A stretch of 36,804 nucleotides of DNA from Propionicimonas sp. (GTDB taxonomy: Bacteria; Actinomycetota; Actinomycetes; Propionibacteriales; Propionibacteriaceae), in assembly GCF_029975155.1 (NCBI RefSeq), contig NZ_JARKPQ010000163.1, positions 1-36,804 on the forward strand, in the 5' to 3' direction. This document shows positions 17,938-26,420 of this stretch, piece by piece. Position 1 is the stretch's first letter. Each line of letters starts with the position of its first letter. The position numbers and the translations under genes are program-made. The notes below the pieces were generated by a model. That model saw nothing but the letters and a program-made list of their open reading frames with translations. It was not told the DNA's origin and made no database searches.

Positions 17938-19212
17938 GTGACGCCCCCGGATGCCGCGCTCGACATCGGCATCTTCACCGACGACTTCTACCCCGAGTCC
18001 GGCGGCGTCTCCCGGTCGATCCAGCTCCAGGTCGAGCAGCTCAGTCGCGCCGGCCACCGGGTGACCCTGTTCGCCCCGAAGGTGAAGTTCACCCCGCCCG
18101 CCGGCAGTGCCTGGGAAGGCCTGCCCTACTGGCGCATGCCGGGAACACCCAGCTTCCTGTGCTCCCTGCAGGCGCGGCCCGGACTGGCCGCCCGGATCGC
18201 CGCCGACCGCCACCTGGATGTCGTGCACTCCCAGAACGAGCGGGGCTCGATCTTCCTCGCCGCGCTCGTCGCCCGCGAACTCGGGGCGCCGCACGTGCAC
18301 ACGTTCCACTCCAACTACGCCGGCACCCACCTCACCACCCCGTTCGCCTCCGGTCTGAACTCGATCACCTACCTGGACTGGTCGGGACGATGGCTGCGCC
18401 GCGTCGCCGGCCGGCCCCCGATCGCTACGGCCGGATCCGCGGCCCTGGAGCCGGGCGAGCCCCGGCTGGCCGGCCGCGACTGGCGCAGTGTCGCGCGGCT
18501 GGCGTCCGCCGTGGACGCCTTCACCTCACCGGCGGGTTTCGTCGTGGACGCCACCGTGGCCGCGTCGGACGGTGAGCTGGCCGGGCGAGGCCACGTCGTC
18601 CCCTCCGGCGTCGCGGACGCCTTCACCAGGGCGGAGCGCAAGCGCCCCCGTGGGGAGGCCGTCCGGTTCCTCAGCTGTGGGCGCCTCGGTCCGGAGAAGC
18701 GCGTGGACGTGATCCTGGACGCCTTCGGCCGGCTCGGCCGCGACGACGCCGAACTGCATATCGTCGGCACCGGCTCGGCCGAGCGGTCGCTGCGCCAGCA
18801 GGCGTCCCGGATCGAGCACGGGACCGTCCGGTTCCTCGGCCATTTCGACGACGCGGACGCCATCGCCCGGGAGATCGCGGACGCCGACGTGTTCGTGCTG
18901 GCGTCCCACCGGTTCGACACCCAGGGCATGGTGCTGGCGGAAGCGGCGGCCACCGGTACGCCGATCCTCTACTGCGACGACCGGCTCAGCGTGGGGGTCA
19001 GCCCGGCCAATGCCCTGCTGACCGGCCCGGAGCCGGAGGCGCTGGCCGCCGGCATGGCCGAACTGGCGGACGCACCCGAGCGGCTGCTGGCGATGTCGGC
19101 GGCCTCCCGGGCGCTGGGCCGGCGGCTCACCGCCGAGGCCATGCGGGAGGCCTACGTCTCGGTCTACCGGCAGGCCATCGCCGCACGCACGGCCGCGGCC
19201 ACCACCGTCTAG
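17938..19212 (+). CDS. GT4 family glycosyltransferase
   Basis: A 424-residue GT-B fold enzyme. IGIFTDDFYPESGGVSRSIQ (10-29) is the acceptor-domain loop, HTFHSNYAGTH follows in the first domain, and the donor domain begins FLSCGRLGPEKRVDVILDAF with HIVGTGSAE further on. The nucleotide-sugar motif reads HRFDTQGMVLAEAAATGTP (about 322-340): the first Glu of the usual EX7E pair is Asp, and the DTQG form resembles glycolipid glucosyltransferases (SETQG type). It may thus make a diacylglycerol glycolipid or a related envelope sugar, but this is inference. GTG 17938 has both AAGGTGA (ribosome site) and TAAGGT (possible -10, 6 nt away) in front. Confidence 0.85.
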   Translation: MTPPDAALDIGIFTDDFYPESGGVSRSIQLQVEQLSRAGHRVTLFAPKVKFTPPAGSAWEGLPYWRMPGTPSFLCSLQARPGLAARIAADRHLDVVHSQNERGSIFLAALVARELGAPHVHTFHSNYAGTHLTTPFASGLNSITYLDWSGRWLRRVAGRPPIATAGSAALEPGEPRLAGRDWRSVARLASAVDAFTSPAGFVVDATVAASDGELAGRGHVVPSGVADAFTRAERKRPRGEAVRFLSCGRLGPEKRVDVILDAFGRLGRDDAELHIVGTGSAERSLRQQASRIEHGTVRFLGHFDDADAIAREIADADVFVLASHRFDTQGMVLAEAAATGTPILYCDDRLSVGVSPANALLTGPEPEALAAGMAELADAPERLLAMSAASRALGRRLTAEAMREAYVSVYRQAIAARTAAATTV

Positions 19213-19222
19213 GCACCGGCGT

Positions 19223-19272
19223 CGCAAGGTGGACCGAGACCGTCGACGTCGGCGCTTTCAGTCCACCTTGTG
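19223..19272. terminator. Inverted repeat between convergent GT4 and DMT genes
   Basis: CAAGGTGGAC and GTCCACCTTG are perfect 10-bp arms, extending to 13 of 15 matches at 19223-19237 and 19258-19272. The right arm lies inside the last codons of the DMT gene. It may end transcripts from both sides, though there is no T-run. Confidence 0.4.
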
Positions 19273-20253
19273 GTGGCCGGGGAGATCGGCCGCATCGAGA
19301 TCGGCGGGCGTGACGGCCGGCGGGTCCGGGTCACGCTGCGCGTCGGGGTGGTACTTCGACAGCACGACCACACCGGCCACCGCGACCGCGCCACTGATCG
19401 CCATGCCGAGCGCGTCGAGTGGGCCCAGCCGGACGCCCTCGCCCAGCACGGCGAGACCGAACGTGACCGCGACGATCGGGTCGGTGGTCGTCATCGAGCC
19501 GACGACGATCTCCGCCGGGCCGTTGGCGTAGCCCTGCTGCACCATCCAGCCGCCGACGACGTAGCAGATCAGCAGGAAGACCAGCACCGTCCAGAACAGC
19601 GGTCGCTGCAGGAAGTCGCCGATCCGGACGAGCTCGGCGACCGACTTCACCATCGCGGACGAGAGCCCGTAGAAGAACGACCCGCCCGAGGCCCACATCA
19701 GGCAGCGGCGCGACGGGGAGCCGAACCGGCCCAGATAGCCCAGCACACCGCCACAGGCGAACACGATCAGGCAGGCGACGACGATCCGCGTGGGCGGCAG
19801 CTCGGTGTCCGGCGCCGCGGTGGTGGCGGAGAACAGCGTGAACACCACGATCCCGAGGATGGTCAGGGCGACCGCTCCCCAGATCACCTTCGTGGGCCGG
19901 AAGTGGTGGATCTTCGCCGCGAGCAGCACCGCCCACGGCACGGCGAGGATGCCGACCGGCTGCACCACGGTGACCGGAGCCAGCATCAGGCCCACGATGT
20001 GCATGCTGGCGCCCAGGGCCACGGTGCCGAGGCCGAGCAGCCAGCGCGGGTTCTTCAGCAGGCCCAGCACCTGGCGCAGCCCCATCGAGCGGTTCTCGGC
20101 GCCCTTGTCGACAGTGCGGCTCACCGCGAGGTGCTGGATGGTGGATCCGCCGGCGAACAGGAAGGACGCCACCACGACGATGGCGATGGCCAGAGGGATG
20201 TTCTGCTCGAACAGCGAGAACCCCGGGGCGACCAGCGGGATCGGGTGCGTCAT
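19258..20253 (-). CDS. DMT superfamily membrane transporter (EamA/NIPA-like)
   Basis: A 331-residue protein with about ten hydrophobic helices in two repeats: the first half includes LLGLGTVALGASMHIVGLMLAPVTVVQPVGILAVPWAVLLAA and the second GYANGPAEIVVGSMTTTDPIVAVTFGLAVLGE. The Pro-Val-Gly and Asp-Pro turns are typical of DMT carriers related to the NIPA magnesium transporters. The C-terminal tail is charged. The substrate is unknown. It lies downstream of the AlbA_2 gene on the same strand, separated by 138 bp with a dispersed repeat, so it probably has its own promoter. Confidence 0.8.
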   Translation of the reverse strand: MTHPIPLVAPGFSLFEQNIPLAIAIVVVASFLFAGGSTIQHLAVSRTVDKGAENRSMGLRQVLGLLKNPRWLLGLGTVALGASMHIVGLMLAPVTVVQPVGILAVPWAVLLAAKIHHFRPTKVIWGAVALTILGIVVFTLFSATTAAPDTELPPTRIVVACLIVFACGGVLGYLGRFGSPSRRCLMWASGGSFFYGLSSAMVKSVAELVRIGDFLQRPLFWTVLVFLLICYVVGGWMVQQGYANGPAEIVVGSMTTTDPIVAVTFGLAVLGEGVRLGPLDALGMAISGAVAVAGVVVLSKYHPDAQRDPDPPAVTPADLDAADLPGHHKVD

Positions 20254-20279
20254 GCCGTCCTGTCCGTGAAGGGCGAAAG

Positions 20280-20323
20280 CCTGGATCCACCGAACGAGCG
20301 CGTCTCGACAAGCTCGACGAACG
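20280..20323 (-). repeat. Dispersed 44-bp repeat, copy B
   Basis: The reverse complement of this stretch matches copies A and C with the core CGTCGAGCTTGTCGAGACGC and the tail GGATCCAGG. It is in the opposite orientation to the other two. It lies 26 nt upstream of the DMT transporter start. Confidence 0.85.
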
Positions 20324-20391
20324 GTTCAGATGGAGCGGGGTAAGGCCGCCAGCCTAGCGGGTGGGGCCGGGTGCGCCGTCCACTCCGCCGC

Positions 20392-21264
20392 TCAGTGCTC
20401 CTCGGAGAAGCGGACGGCGGCCCGCAGCTGCGCCGCGATGCTGGAGCCGAGGTTCAGCGGCCAGCGGTGCATCACGTACTCCGTGGCCTCGTCGACGGTC
20501 AGCTGGCGGGTGGAGTTGCCGGACCGCACCCACAGCTCGGGCGCCGATCCCTTGGCCGGTCGCAGGTACACCGGACGCGGGGACGGCCGGCAGGTCACCC
20601 GGCACACGACGGTCTCGCCCTCGGGCGTCGGCACGGCGGGGAACTCGATGCCGACGGCCGTGGCCGCGGTCTGGCCGAGGCCGGTGGTGAGCAGGTCCCG
20701 CAGCCACAGTTCGTAGCGGTCGTGGTCGGGGCTCTTCAGCGTGGCCAGGTCAGGGTCGAGGCCCAGCGCACGGCCGGCGTCGTCCACGCCGATCACCAGC
20801 GTGCCGCCGTCGGCGTTCAGGAACGCGCACACGGTCTTGGCGACGATCTGCTCCATCCGCTCGTCCTTCGCCCCGGTGCGCAGGTTGATCCGCGCGGTCG
20901 ACTTGAACTCGACCCGGTCCGACTCCCCCGCGGCCAGCAGCTCCGCCACCGTCTCCCGCTGCGGACGCTGGAAGTGCGCGGCCACCGCTCCGTAGGCGGC
21001 GATCCCGGCCACGGTCATGCCCAGGGCGAGCAGCACGGTCAGCGGACTCCAGAGCGAGACCGAGGGGTCGATCCAGCCGGCGAGCAGCAGTCCGACCGAG
21101 GTGCCGAGGATCGAGATGACCATGGACGTCGCGACGCCGAGCCTCGCCCGGCCACGCAGCAGCCAGCGGGCGAGCGAACCCAGCGCCCACGCCACCACCA
21201 GCACGGTCGGCAGCGCCGCCGCCACGGCCCACACCGGCACCCTGCCGAGAAACACCGCGCCCAT
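20392..21264 (-). CDS. Membrane-anchored AlbA_2 (Schlafen-type) domain protein
   Basis: A 290-residue protein with three membrane helices (about 10-35, 45-64, 73-96) followed by a cytoplasmic AlbA_2 domain (about 112-260). The domain shows ESDRVEFKST, then AKTVCAFLNADGGTLVIGVDD (143-162) and PVYLRPAKG...WVRSGNSTRQL. AlbA_2 is a putative nucleic-acid-binding domain, usually at the start of soluble regulators; a membrane-tethered form is less usual. ATG 21264 overlaps the FUSC stop (TGATG) and has GGAGGG ahead, so the two are translationally coupled. An open frame continues upstream but overlaps the FUSC gene and is not coding. The role is unknown. Confidence 0.8.
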   Translation of the reverse strand: MGAVFLGRVPVWAVAAALPTVLVVAWALGSLARWLLRGRARLGVATSMVISILGTSVGLLLAGWIDPSVSLWSPLTVLLALGMTVAGIAAYGAVAAHFQRPQRETVAELLAAGESDRVEFKSTARINLRTGAKDERMEQIVAKTVCAFLNADGGTLVIGVDDAGRALGLDPDLATLKSPDHDRYELWLRDLLTTGLGQTAATAVGIEFPAVPTPEGETVVCRVTCRPSPRPVYLRPAKGSAPELWVRSGNSTRQLTVDEATEYVMHRWPLNLGSSIAAQLRAAVRFSEEH

Positions 21265-22316
21265 CAGCCCTCCTGTCGTCCCGCCGTCCGGGAGTCCACG
21301 ATCACCATCACCATTGCGATCAGCGCGGCCAGCACCGCGCCGGTCACCGTGGCCAGCGCCCGGTCGGCCGCGACGAGGCCGAGGTCCCCGGGCGTGCCGA
21401 GCAGTACGACGGACGGGGTGAGGAACAACACCTGCCGGGTGTAGTCGCCGCGCAAGGCGTAGGCCGTCATCAGCACGAGGCAGGCGGTCAGGGCCACCGC
21501 GATCGCCCACAGCGGCAGCAGCGCCGCCAGGAGAACGGCCAGCACGATACCGCCGAAGGTGCCCACCAGCCGCTCCCACGCCTTGGTGCGGGTCTGGTCG
21601 TCGAACGGGCGCAGCACGACGGTCAGGGTCAGTGCCACCCAGTAGCCGTGCGGCACATGGAGGGCGAGCACCAGATACGTGACCAGCCCGGCGGCCGCGG
21701 CCATGACCACGGCGTGGCGCTGCGCGCGATCGCGATCCAGGCCCGGCAGCGGCGTGGCCTTGGGTACCCGCGCCGCCACGAGCACGGCGATACCGCCGCC
21801 CAGCACCGCCCAGCCGGCCATCGCCGCGGGGTCGAAGTCGCCGGGAACGGCGACGAGCACGGACGCGGCGGTCGGCAGCCCGGCGAGCATGCCCTCGCCC
21901 GTCCGATTGACCGGCGCGACCGCGAGACAGCACAGCGCCACGAACGCCGCGGCGGCGAGCGGCTGGCCGCGCAGGGCCACCGCGACGCTCGCGACGAGAC
22001 CGGCAGCCAGCACCAGGAGCCCGACGCGCCGCGCCGGCAGGGTGAGCGCAGGACGGAGCAGCACCACGTAGCCCATGCCGATGCCCAGGGCCGCCGGCAC
22101 CCCGGCGAGCAGGTAGCCCCCGGCGAGCGGGATCAGCAGCAGGACGGAGAGCGCGGCGCTGAGCAGCAGCACCCGCCGCGGGATCCTCCAGCCGCGGGTC
22201 GTCCGGGAAGCCGACGGGGCCCGGTCCTGCCCAGCCGTCACCGGACCGTCGCCGTCATCGGCACCGTCGTCCCGGGCTCGACCCGGGAGCTCCGGTGTGA
22301 CGGGCGGTGGGCTCAC
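21264..22316 (-). CDS. FUSC-like aromatic-acid exporter family membrane protein
   Basis: A 350-residue protein with a hydrophilic start (1-45) and about ten helices in two sets of five. The second set begins HGYWVALTLTVVLRPFDDQTRTKAWERLVGTFGGIVLAVLLAALLP (about 225-270), the typical FUSC/YccS signature with its TxxR...R.xGT.xG motif. Related proteins export aromatic acids or act in envelope stress. GTG 22316 lies 15 nt after the DUF2207 stop; the AlbA_2 gene overlaps its end. No membrane-fusion partner is encoded nearby. Confidence 0.78.
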   Translation of the reverse strand: MSPPPVTPELPGRARDDGADDGDGPVTAGQDRAPSASRTTRGWRIPRRVLLLSAALSVLLLIPLAGGYLLAGVPAALGIGMGYVVLLRPALTLPARRVGLLVLAAGLVASVAVALRGQPLAAAAFVALCCLAVAPVNRTGEGMLAGLPTAASVLVAVPGDFDPAAMAGWAVLGGGIAVLVAARVPKATPLPGLDRDRAQRHAVVMAAAAGLVTYLVLALHVPHGYWVALTLTVVLRPFDDQTRTKAWERLVGTFGGIVLAVLLAALLPLWAIAVALTACLVLMTAYALRGDYTRQVLFLTPSVVLLGTPGDLGLVAADRALATVTGAVLAALIAMVMVIVDSRTAGRQEG

Positions 22317-22331
22317 GTCAGGACTCTAGCG

Positions 22332-24131
22332 TCACCAGCCGCCGCCACCGCCGCCGCCGAAGCCGCCGCCACCGGAGAAGCCCGAGCCGCCGCTGCTGGC
22401 GGCCGTGGCCGACTGCAGCGAGCTGGACATCGTGCTCGCCAGGGAGTCCATCGACGACGCGAAGCTGGAGTAGCTGAACCCGTAGCCATAGCCGACGTAC
22501 CAGCCTGTGGTGTCGAAGGCGTAGCGCCCCTGCGCCTCGAGCTCGGTGAACACCTTCGTCCAGCGCTCCGCGACGCCGAACATGATCGCGTAGGGCAAGT
22601 AGCGGGAGTACACGTCGATGCCCTCCTCGAACCGGATCTGATCGGCCTCGGCCGTGCGCAGATACAGCTCGAAACCACGGGTCTGCGCGAGGATGGCCGA
22701 GCCGGTGGCCGTCCGGGAACCGAACCGGTTGTTCAGCACCAGCACGGCCAGTCCGGTGATCACCCCGGCGAGCCCGACCAGGCCCCAGCCGACGAGGCCG
22801 AACAGAAGACCGAGGCCAACGCCCGAGGCCACGAGCAGAATGCCGGCGCCGAGCGCGAGCCCGCGGACCGTCGCGGGGTTCGCCGTGAACCACTTCAGTT
22901 CCGTGGCCACCCGCCGGTGCAGCCGCGCCTTGGTGTCGGTGATCACGCCGGCGTAGCTGCTCTCCTTGAGGTCGTCGGTGGTGACCTCGTCGCCCTGGGC
23001 GAACAGTTTGCCGAGCAGCGACCGCTCGTAGTCGACGAGCTGGTCGGGGGTGCCGAGCCGGGTGAAGGTCCAGTCCTTCTTGCCGGTCTGGGTGATCTTG
23101 AGATGCCCCCGGACGGCGAGGTCGATGATCGTCGCGGTCACGTCGCGGGTGTCGGCAGTCGCGTCCGTGAGCGTGCCCAGCTCGCCCGGACGCGCGCCCT
23201 GCGGCGGCGTGAACTGCACGGCGACCGGCACGTCCTGGGTCTGGTGGCCGACGGTCGTCTCCTGACCCGGCGCCGGCACGACACCGGGGGTGAGCCCCAG
23301 GTACACCTGGTCGCGGGCGCTGCGCCGGCTGCGGCGGAACACCGCGGCGAGACCGAGCGCGGAGAGAGCGGCGGTGACCCCACCGGTCAGCGGGGTGACC
23401 GGGAACATGTTGCCAATGTTGAACCGCTTCTCCAGCCGGGCGTCCGCGCCGGTGAACGTGCCCGCGGGGAAGCCGGCGACCACCTGCAGGCCGTCCCCGT
23501 CGCCGATGCCCTGTGCGGAGAACGTCGCCTCGGTGCCGGAGCTGTCCGCCTGGCACGGCAGGGCGAACGACGAGCCCTGGAAGCAGGCGACCCTCGTCAC
23601 CGCGACCGGTCCGGTGACGGTCACGTGCGCGGCGTCGATGGGCACCTCCCAGCCCGGCCCGACGGCGTTCCAGTTCACCTCGTCGAGTCCGGACGTGGCC
23701 TGTCGCGGCGCGATCAGGCCGCGGACGGTGTAGCTCACCTGGTAGGTCTGGACCCCGGTGTAGGTGTACCCCTCACTGCCCACCCGGACCAGCAGGTTTC
23801 CGTCCTTCTCCTCGGTGCGCACCTCGGTGTTCGCGCCGCTGGGGCTGGTCACGTCGCCGATGCTCATGTCCAGCATCCGCCAGTGGTCGGGATCGTTGCC
23901 GATCTCCTGCCGCAACGGGAAGGTCAGGTACGGACCGTGCCCCTCCTCACTGCCGAAGTCGAATGCCAGCCTCAGTTGCACGGCGGTGGTGCCGGAGGAG
24001 TCGACGTTCGCGACCACGGTGTAGTCGGTGATTCGCCAGTCGTCGCCGTCCGCATGCGCGACGCCGGGAACGAATGCGAGCGGCCCCACCACGAACAGCA
24101 GGGCCAGCACAGCCATGCACAGCCGTTTCAT
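22332..24131 (-). CDS. DUF2207 family membrane protein
   Basis: A 599-residue protein with a signal peptide (MKRLCMAVLALLFVVGPLAFVPGVAHA, 1-27). The external N-terminal domain has WRITDYTVVANVDSSGTTAVQLRLAFDF and continues to about 245. A helix near 260-280, a cytoplasmic winged-helix-like part (IIDLAVRGHLKITQ) and two further helices (about 430-475) follow. The end is Gly-rich (FSGGGGFGGGGGGGW), which is the hallmark of DUF2207/YciQ-type proteins. The function is not known. ATG 24131 was chosen because the signal peptide starts there. It heads a probable operon with the FUSC and AlbA_2 genes. Confidence 0.88.
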   Translation of the reverse strand: MKRLCMAVLALLFVVGPLAFVPGVAHADGDDWRITDYTVVANVDSSGTTAVQLRLAFDFGSEEGHGPYLTFPLRQEIGNDPDHWRMLDMSIGDVTSPSGANTEVRTEEKDGNLLVRVGSEGYTYTGVQTYQVSYTVRGLIAPRQATSGLDEVNWNAVGPGWEVPIDAAHVTVTGPVAVTRVACFQGSSFALPCQADSSGTEATFSAQGIGDGDGLQVVAGFPAGTFTGADARLEKRFNIGNMFPVTPLTGGVTAALSALGLAAVFRRSRRSARDQVYLGLTPGVVPAPGQETTVGHQTQDVPVAVQFTPPQGARPGELGTLTDATADTRDVTATIIDLAVRGHLKITQTGKKDWTFTRLGTPDQLVDYERSLLGKLFAQGDEVTTDDLKESSYAGVITDTKARLHRRVATELKWFTANPATVRGLALGAGILLVASGVGLGLLFGLVGWGLVGLAGVITGLAVLVLNNRFGSRTATGSAILAQTRGFELYLRTAEADQIRFEEGIDVYSRYLPYAIMFGVAERWTKVFTELEAQGRYAFDTTGWYVGYGYGFSYSSFASSMDSLASTMSSSLQSATAASSGGSGFSGGGGFGGGGGGGW

Positions 24132-24296
24132 GGCATCGAGCCTAATCGCCGCTCCAGGGAGTTCGCGCGACGGGATCGTCTTATCCGGGGGATCCCCGGG
24201 TCGCCCCCAGGTTCGTGCCGCGGGCATCCGGCCGGCCGACGCCGGGCGACCCTTCCGCGGCGGTGCTCGCTATCCTGACCCGAACGAGGAGGTGCG

Positions 24297-25193
24297 ATGA
24301 CCGGGCAGGCGGTGACCGCTGAACTGCTGGCCGTCGTCGTCGCGCTGGTGGACGGACGCCCGTCGGTGCTCACGCTCGGTGAACCGCCGCGGCTGCCGGC
24401 GGGTCCGCTGCTGGCCAGCCACCGGTCGCTGCAGGCCGCGACGCGCGCGTGGGTGGAGGAGCAGACGGGACGGCGGCTCGGCTACCTGGAGCAGCTCTAC
24501 ACCTTCGCCGACCTCGACCGGGACCGCGGTGGCCGGCGCATCTCGATCTCCTACCTGGGCCTGACCACCGCCGGCGAACCCGGCATCGGCGGCTGGACTG
24601 ACTGGTACGACCTGTTCGGCTGGGAGGACCACCGCGGCCACACGTCCGCGACCGAGCCGCTGGTGGACCGCCTGCTCGCCTGGGCGGACGCCGACCCCGA
24701 CCGGCGCGATGATCGCAGCCAGCGCGTGGCCGTCACCTTCGGGCTCTCGGCCAGGGCCTGGCAGCCCGAGTTGATCCTGCAGCGCTACGAACTGCTCTAC
24801 GAGGCCGGCCTCGTCGCCGAGGCACCGGACGAGTGGCGCAGCCCGTCCGCCGACCTCGCCCCGGGCGGCCGCATGCTGGGGGACCACCGCCGCGCGCTGG
24901 CCACCGGCATCGCCCGGCTGCGGGCGAAGATCGGCTACCGCCCGGTGGTGTTCGAGCTGATGCCCTCGACGTTCACGCTGCGGCAGCTGCAGGACTGCGT
25001 GGAGGCGCTGTCGGGTCACGCCGTGCACACCCAGAACTTCCGCCGCCTGATCGAGCAGCAGGCGCTCGTCGAGGAGACCGGCGGCCTGCTGGAGACCGGC
25101 GGTCGTCCCGCCCGGCTCTACCGGTTCCGGCGCCAGGTGCTCCAGGAGCGCCACGTCGCCGGCACCAAACTGCCCACCGCGCGCGCCCGCTAA
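24297..25193 (+). CDS. nrtR: NrtR-type Nudix-related transcriptional regulator of NAD metabolism
   Basis: A 298-residue protein. The N-terminal Nudix-like domain (about 5-150) keeps AWVEEQTG (51-58), but the Nudix box lacks the first Glu and has Ala for the key Glu of RE, so it should bind a nucleotide and not cut it. The C-terminal winged helix (about 215-290) has FELMPSTFTLRQLQDCVEALSG and NFRRLIEQQALVEETGG...GRPARLYRF, the NrtR pattern. NrtR proteins repress NAD genes and respond to ADP-ribose or related ligands. The next genes are nadA-nadB-nadC on the same strand, 240 nt away. ATG 24297 has a strong site (GAGGAGG); TATCCT upstream may be its -10. Confidence 0.85.
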   Translation: MTGQAVTAELLAVVVALVDGRPSVLTLGEPPRLPAGPLLASHRSLQAATRAWVEEQTGRRLGYLEQLYTFADLDRDRGGRRISISYLGLTTAGEPGIGGWTDWYDLFGWEDHRGHTSATEPLVDRLLAWADADPDRRDDRSQRVAVTFGLSARAWQPELILQRYELLYEAGLVAEAPDEWRSPSADLAPGGRMLGDHRRALATGIARLRAKIGYRPVVFELMPSTFTLRQLQDCVEALSGHAVHTQNFRRLIEQQALVEETGGLLETGGRPARLYRFRRQVLQERHVAGTKLPTARAR

Positions 25194-25234
25194 CCCGTCC
25201 CCACCAACCACGCTCCCAGGCGCCCCCAGCCGCC

Positions 25235-25320
25235 CCCAGCTCACAGCGGCTGCCGAAACGTGCCCTGGCTGTCGAACCTTCGGCAGCCTCTGGCACTTTC
25301 GGCAGCTTCTGTGAGGTGGG
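25235..25320. repeat. 86-bp near-perfect palindrome between nrtR and nadA
   Basis: The two halves are complementary over almost their entire length, with an inner hairpin GGCTGTCGAA/TTCGGCAGCC (25267-25276, 25279-25288) and outer parts CTCACAG, GCTGCCGAAA and GTGCC mirrored on the right. It follows the nrtR stop by 39 nt. It may end the nrtR transcript, or it may be a palindromic element of a third family. Confidence 0.8.
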
Positions 25321-25390
25321 AGCGTACGGCCGGACGGTCGGTGGACCGGTCGCCACTTTTGCTCAGATCGTGGAATACTTCCGGCAGCGC

Positions 25391-25411
25391 TTTTGCTCAT
25401 CTGTAGCATAA
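25391..25411 (+). promoter_or_regulatory. Palindromic operator candidate ahead of nadA
   Basis: TTTTGCT and AGCATAA are inverted arms (6 of 7 matching) around a 7-nt centre, 22 nt before the nadA ATG. The left half CTTTTGCTCA also occurs at 25356-25365, 34 nt upstream. TAGCAT within the site could be the -10 of the nadABC promoter, so a bound regulator would block transcription. NrtR is the obvious candidate, but its local motif is not known to me. Confidence 0.5.
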
Positions 25412-25433
25412 GGGCTCGACGAAGGGACAACCG

Positions 25434-26420
25434 ATGACCAGCACACTGCTCACCGCCGCCGATCTGTACGAGAAGGTCGCGCACGTCGTGCCGTCCGTCG
25501 AATGGGCCACCATGACCGAGGACGTGGACGCGATCCTGCGGCTCAAGCGCGAGCGCAACGCCGTGATCCTCGCCCACAACTACATGACGCCCGAGATCTT
25601 CCACGGCGTCGCCGACATCACCGGCGACTCCCTGGCCCTGGCCCGTGAGGCCGTGAACGTCGACGCGGACGTGATCGTGCTCGCCGGCGTCCACTTCATG
25701 GCCGAGACCGCGAAGCTGCTGAACCCGGCGAAGACCGTGCTGATCCCCGACCTGCGCTCCGGCTGCTCACTGGCCGAATCGATCACGGCCGACGACGTCC
25801 GGGCACTGCGGGCGGCACATCCCGGCGTCCCGGTGGTCACGTACGTGAACACGTCCGCCGCGGTGAAGGCCGAGTCGGACATCTGCTGCACGTCCGGGAA
25901 CGCCGTCCGGGTGATCGAGAGCCTCGGCGTGCCGAAGGTGATCATGATCCCCGACCGGTTCCTGGCGGCGAACGTCGCCCGGCAGACCGGCGTCGAGGTG
26001 ATCGTCCACCCCGGCGCGTGCGAGGTGCACGAGCGGTTCACCCCCGACGACATCCGGCAGGTGCGCGCCGACCACCCCGGCGTGACCGTGCTCGCCCACC
26101 CCGAGTGCCCGCCCGAGGTCGTGGACGAGGCCGACTTCGCCGGTTCGACCGCCCAGATGGTCTCCTTCGTGGACGCCCGGCGGCCGCTCGCCGTGGCCCT
26201 GATCACCGAGTGCTCGATGAGCGACAACGTCGCCCAGGCCTATCCCGACCTGGAGTTCATCCGGCCCTGCAACCTCTGCCCGCACATGAAGCGCAACACC
26301 CTCGGCGCGATCCGGCACGCGCTGGAGACCATGACCCACGAGGTGACGGTGCCGGACGACGTCGCCGACCGCGCGCGGCTGGCCGTCGAGCGGATGCTCG
26401 CGGTGGGGGTGGCGAAATGA
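25434..26420 (+). CDS. nadA: Quinolinate synthase
   Basis: A complete 328-residue NadA. The three 4Fe-4S cysteines are Cys111 (SGCSLAES), Cys196 (HPGACEVHERFT) and Cys282 (CNLCPHMKRNTL); ILAHNYMTPEI near 45-55, TYVNTSAAVKAESDICCTSGNA (136-157) and HPECPPEV (222-229) line the active site. It condenses iminoaspartate with dihydroxyacetone phosphate to quinolinate. It is the first gene of nadA-nadB-nadC, and its stop overlaps the nadB start (ATGA). GAAGGGA precedes ATG 25434. Confidence 0.97.
   Translation: MTSTLLTAADLYEKVAHVVPSVEWATMTEDVDAILRLKRERNAVILAHNYMTPEIFHGVADITGDSLALAREAVNVDADVIVLAGVHFMAETAKLLNPAKTVLIPDLRSGCSLAESITADDVRALRAAHPGVPVVTYVNTSAAVKAESDICCTSGNAVRVIESLGVPKVIMIPDRFLAANVARQTGVEVIVHPGACEVHERFTPDDIRQVRADHPGVTVLAHPECPPEVVDEADFAGSTAQMVSFVDARRPLAVALITECSMSDNVAQAYPDLEFIRPCNLCPHMKRNTLGAIRHALETMTHEVTVPDDVADRARLAVERMLAVGVAK

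Noticed and set aside
20392..21933. Longer version of the AlbA_2 protein with 223 extra N-terminal residues
   Set aside because: The extension overlaps the FUSC gene and is Arg/Gly/Pro-rich; ATG 21264 has a ribosome site and stop-start coupling.
20392..24131. Phage-defence island around the AlbA_2 gene
   Set aside because: No nuclease, helicase, ATPase or other defence partner is present; the neighbours are ordinary membrane proteins.
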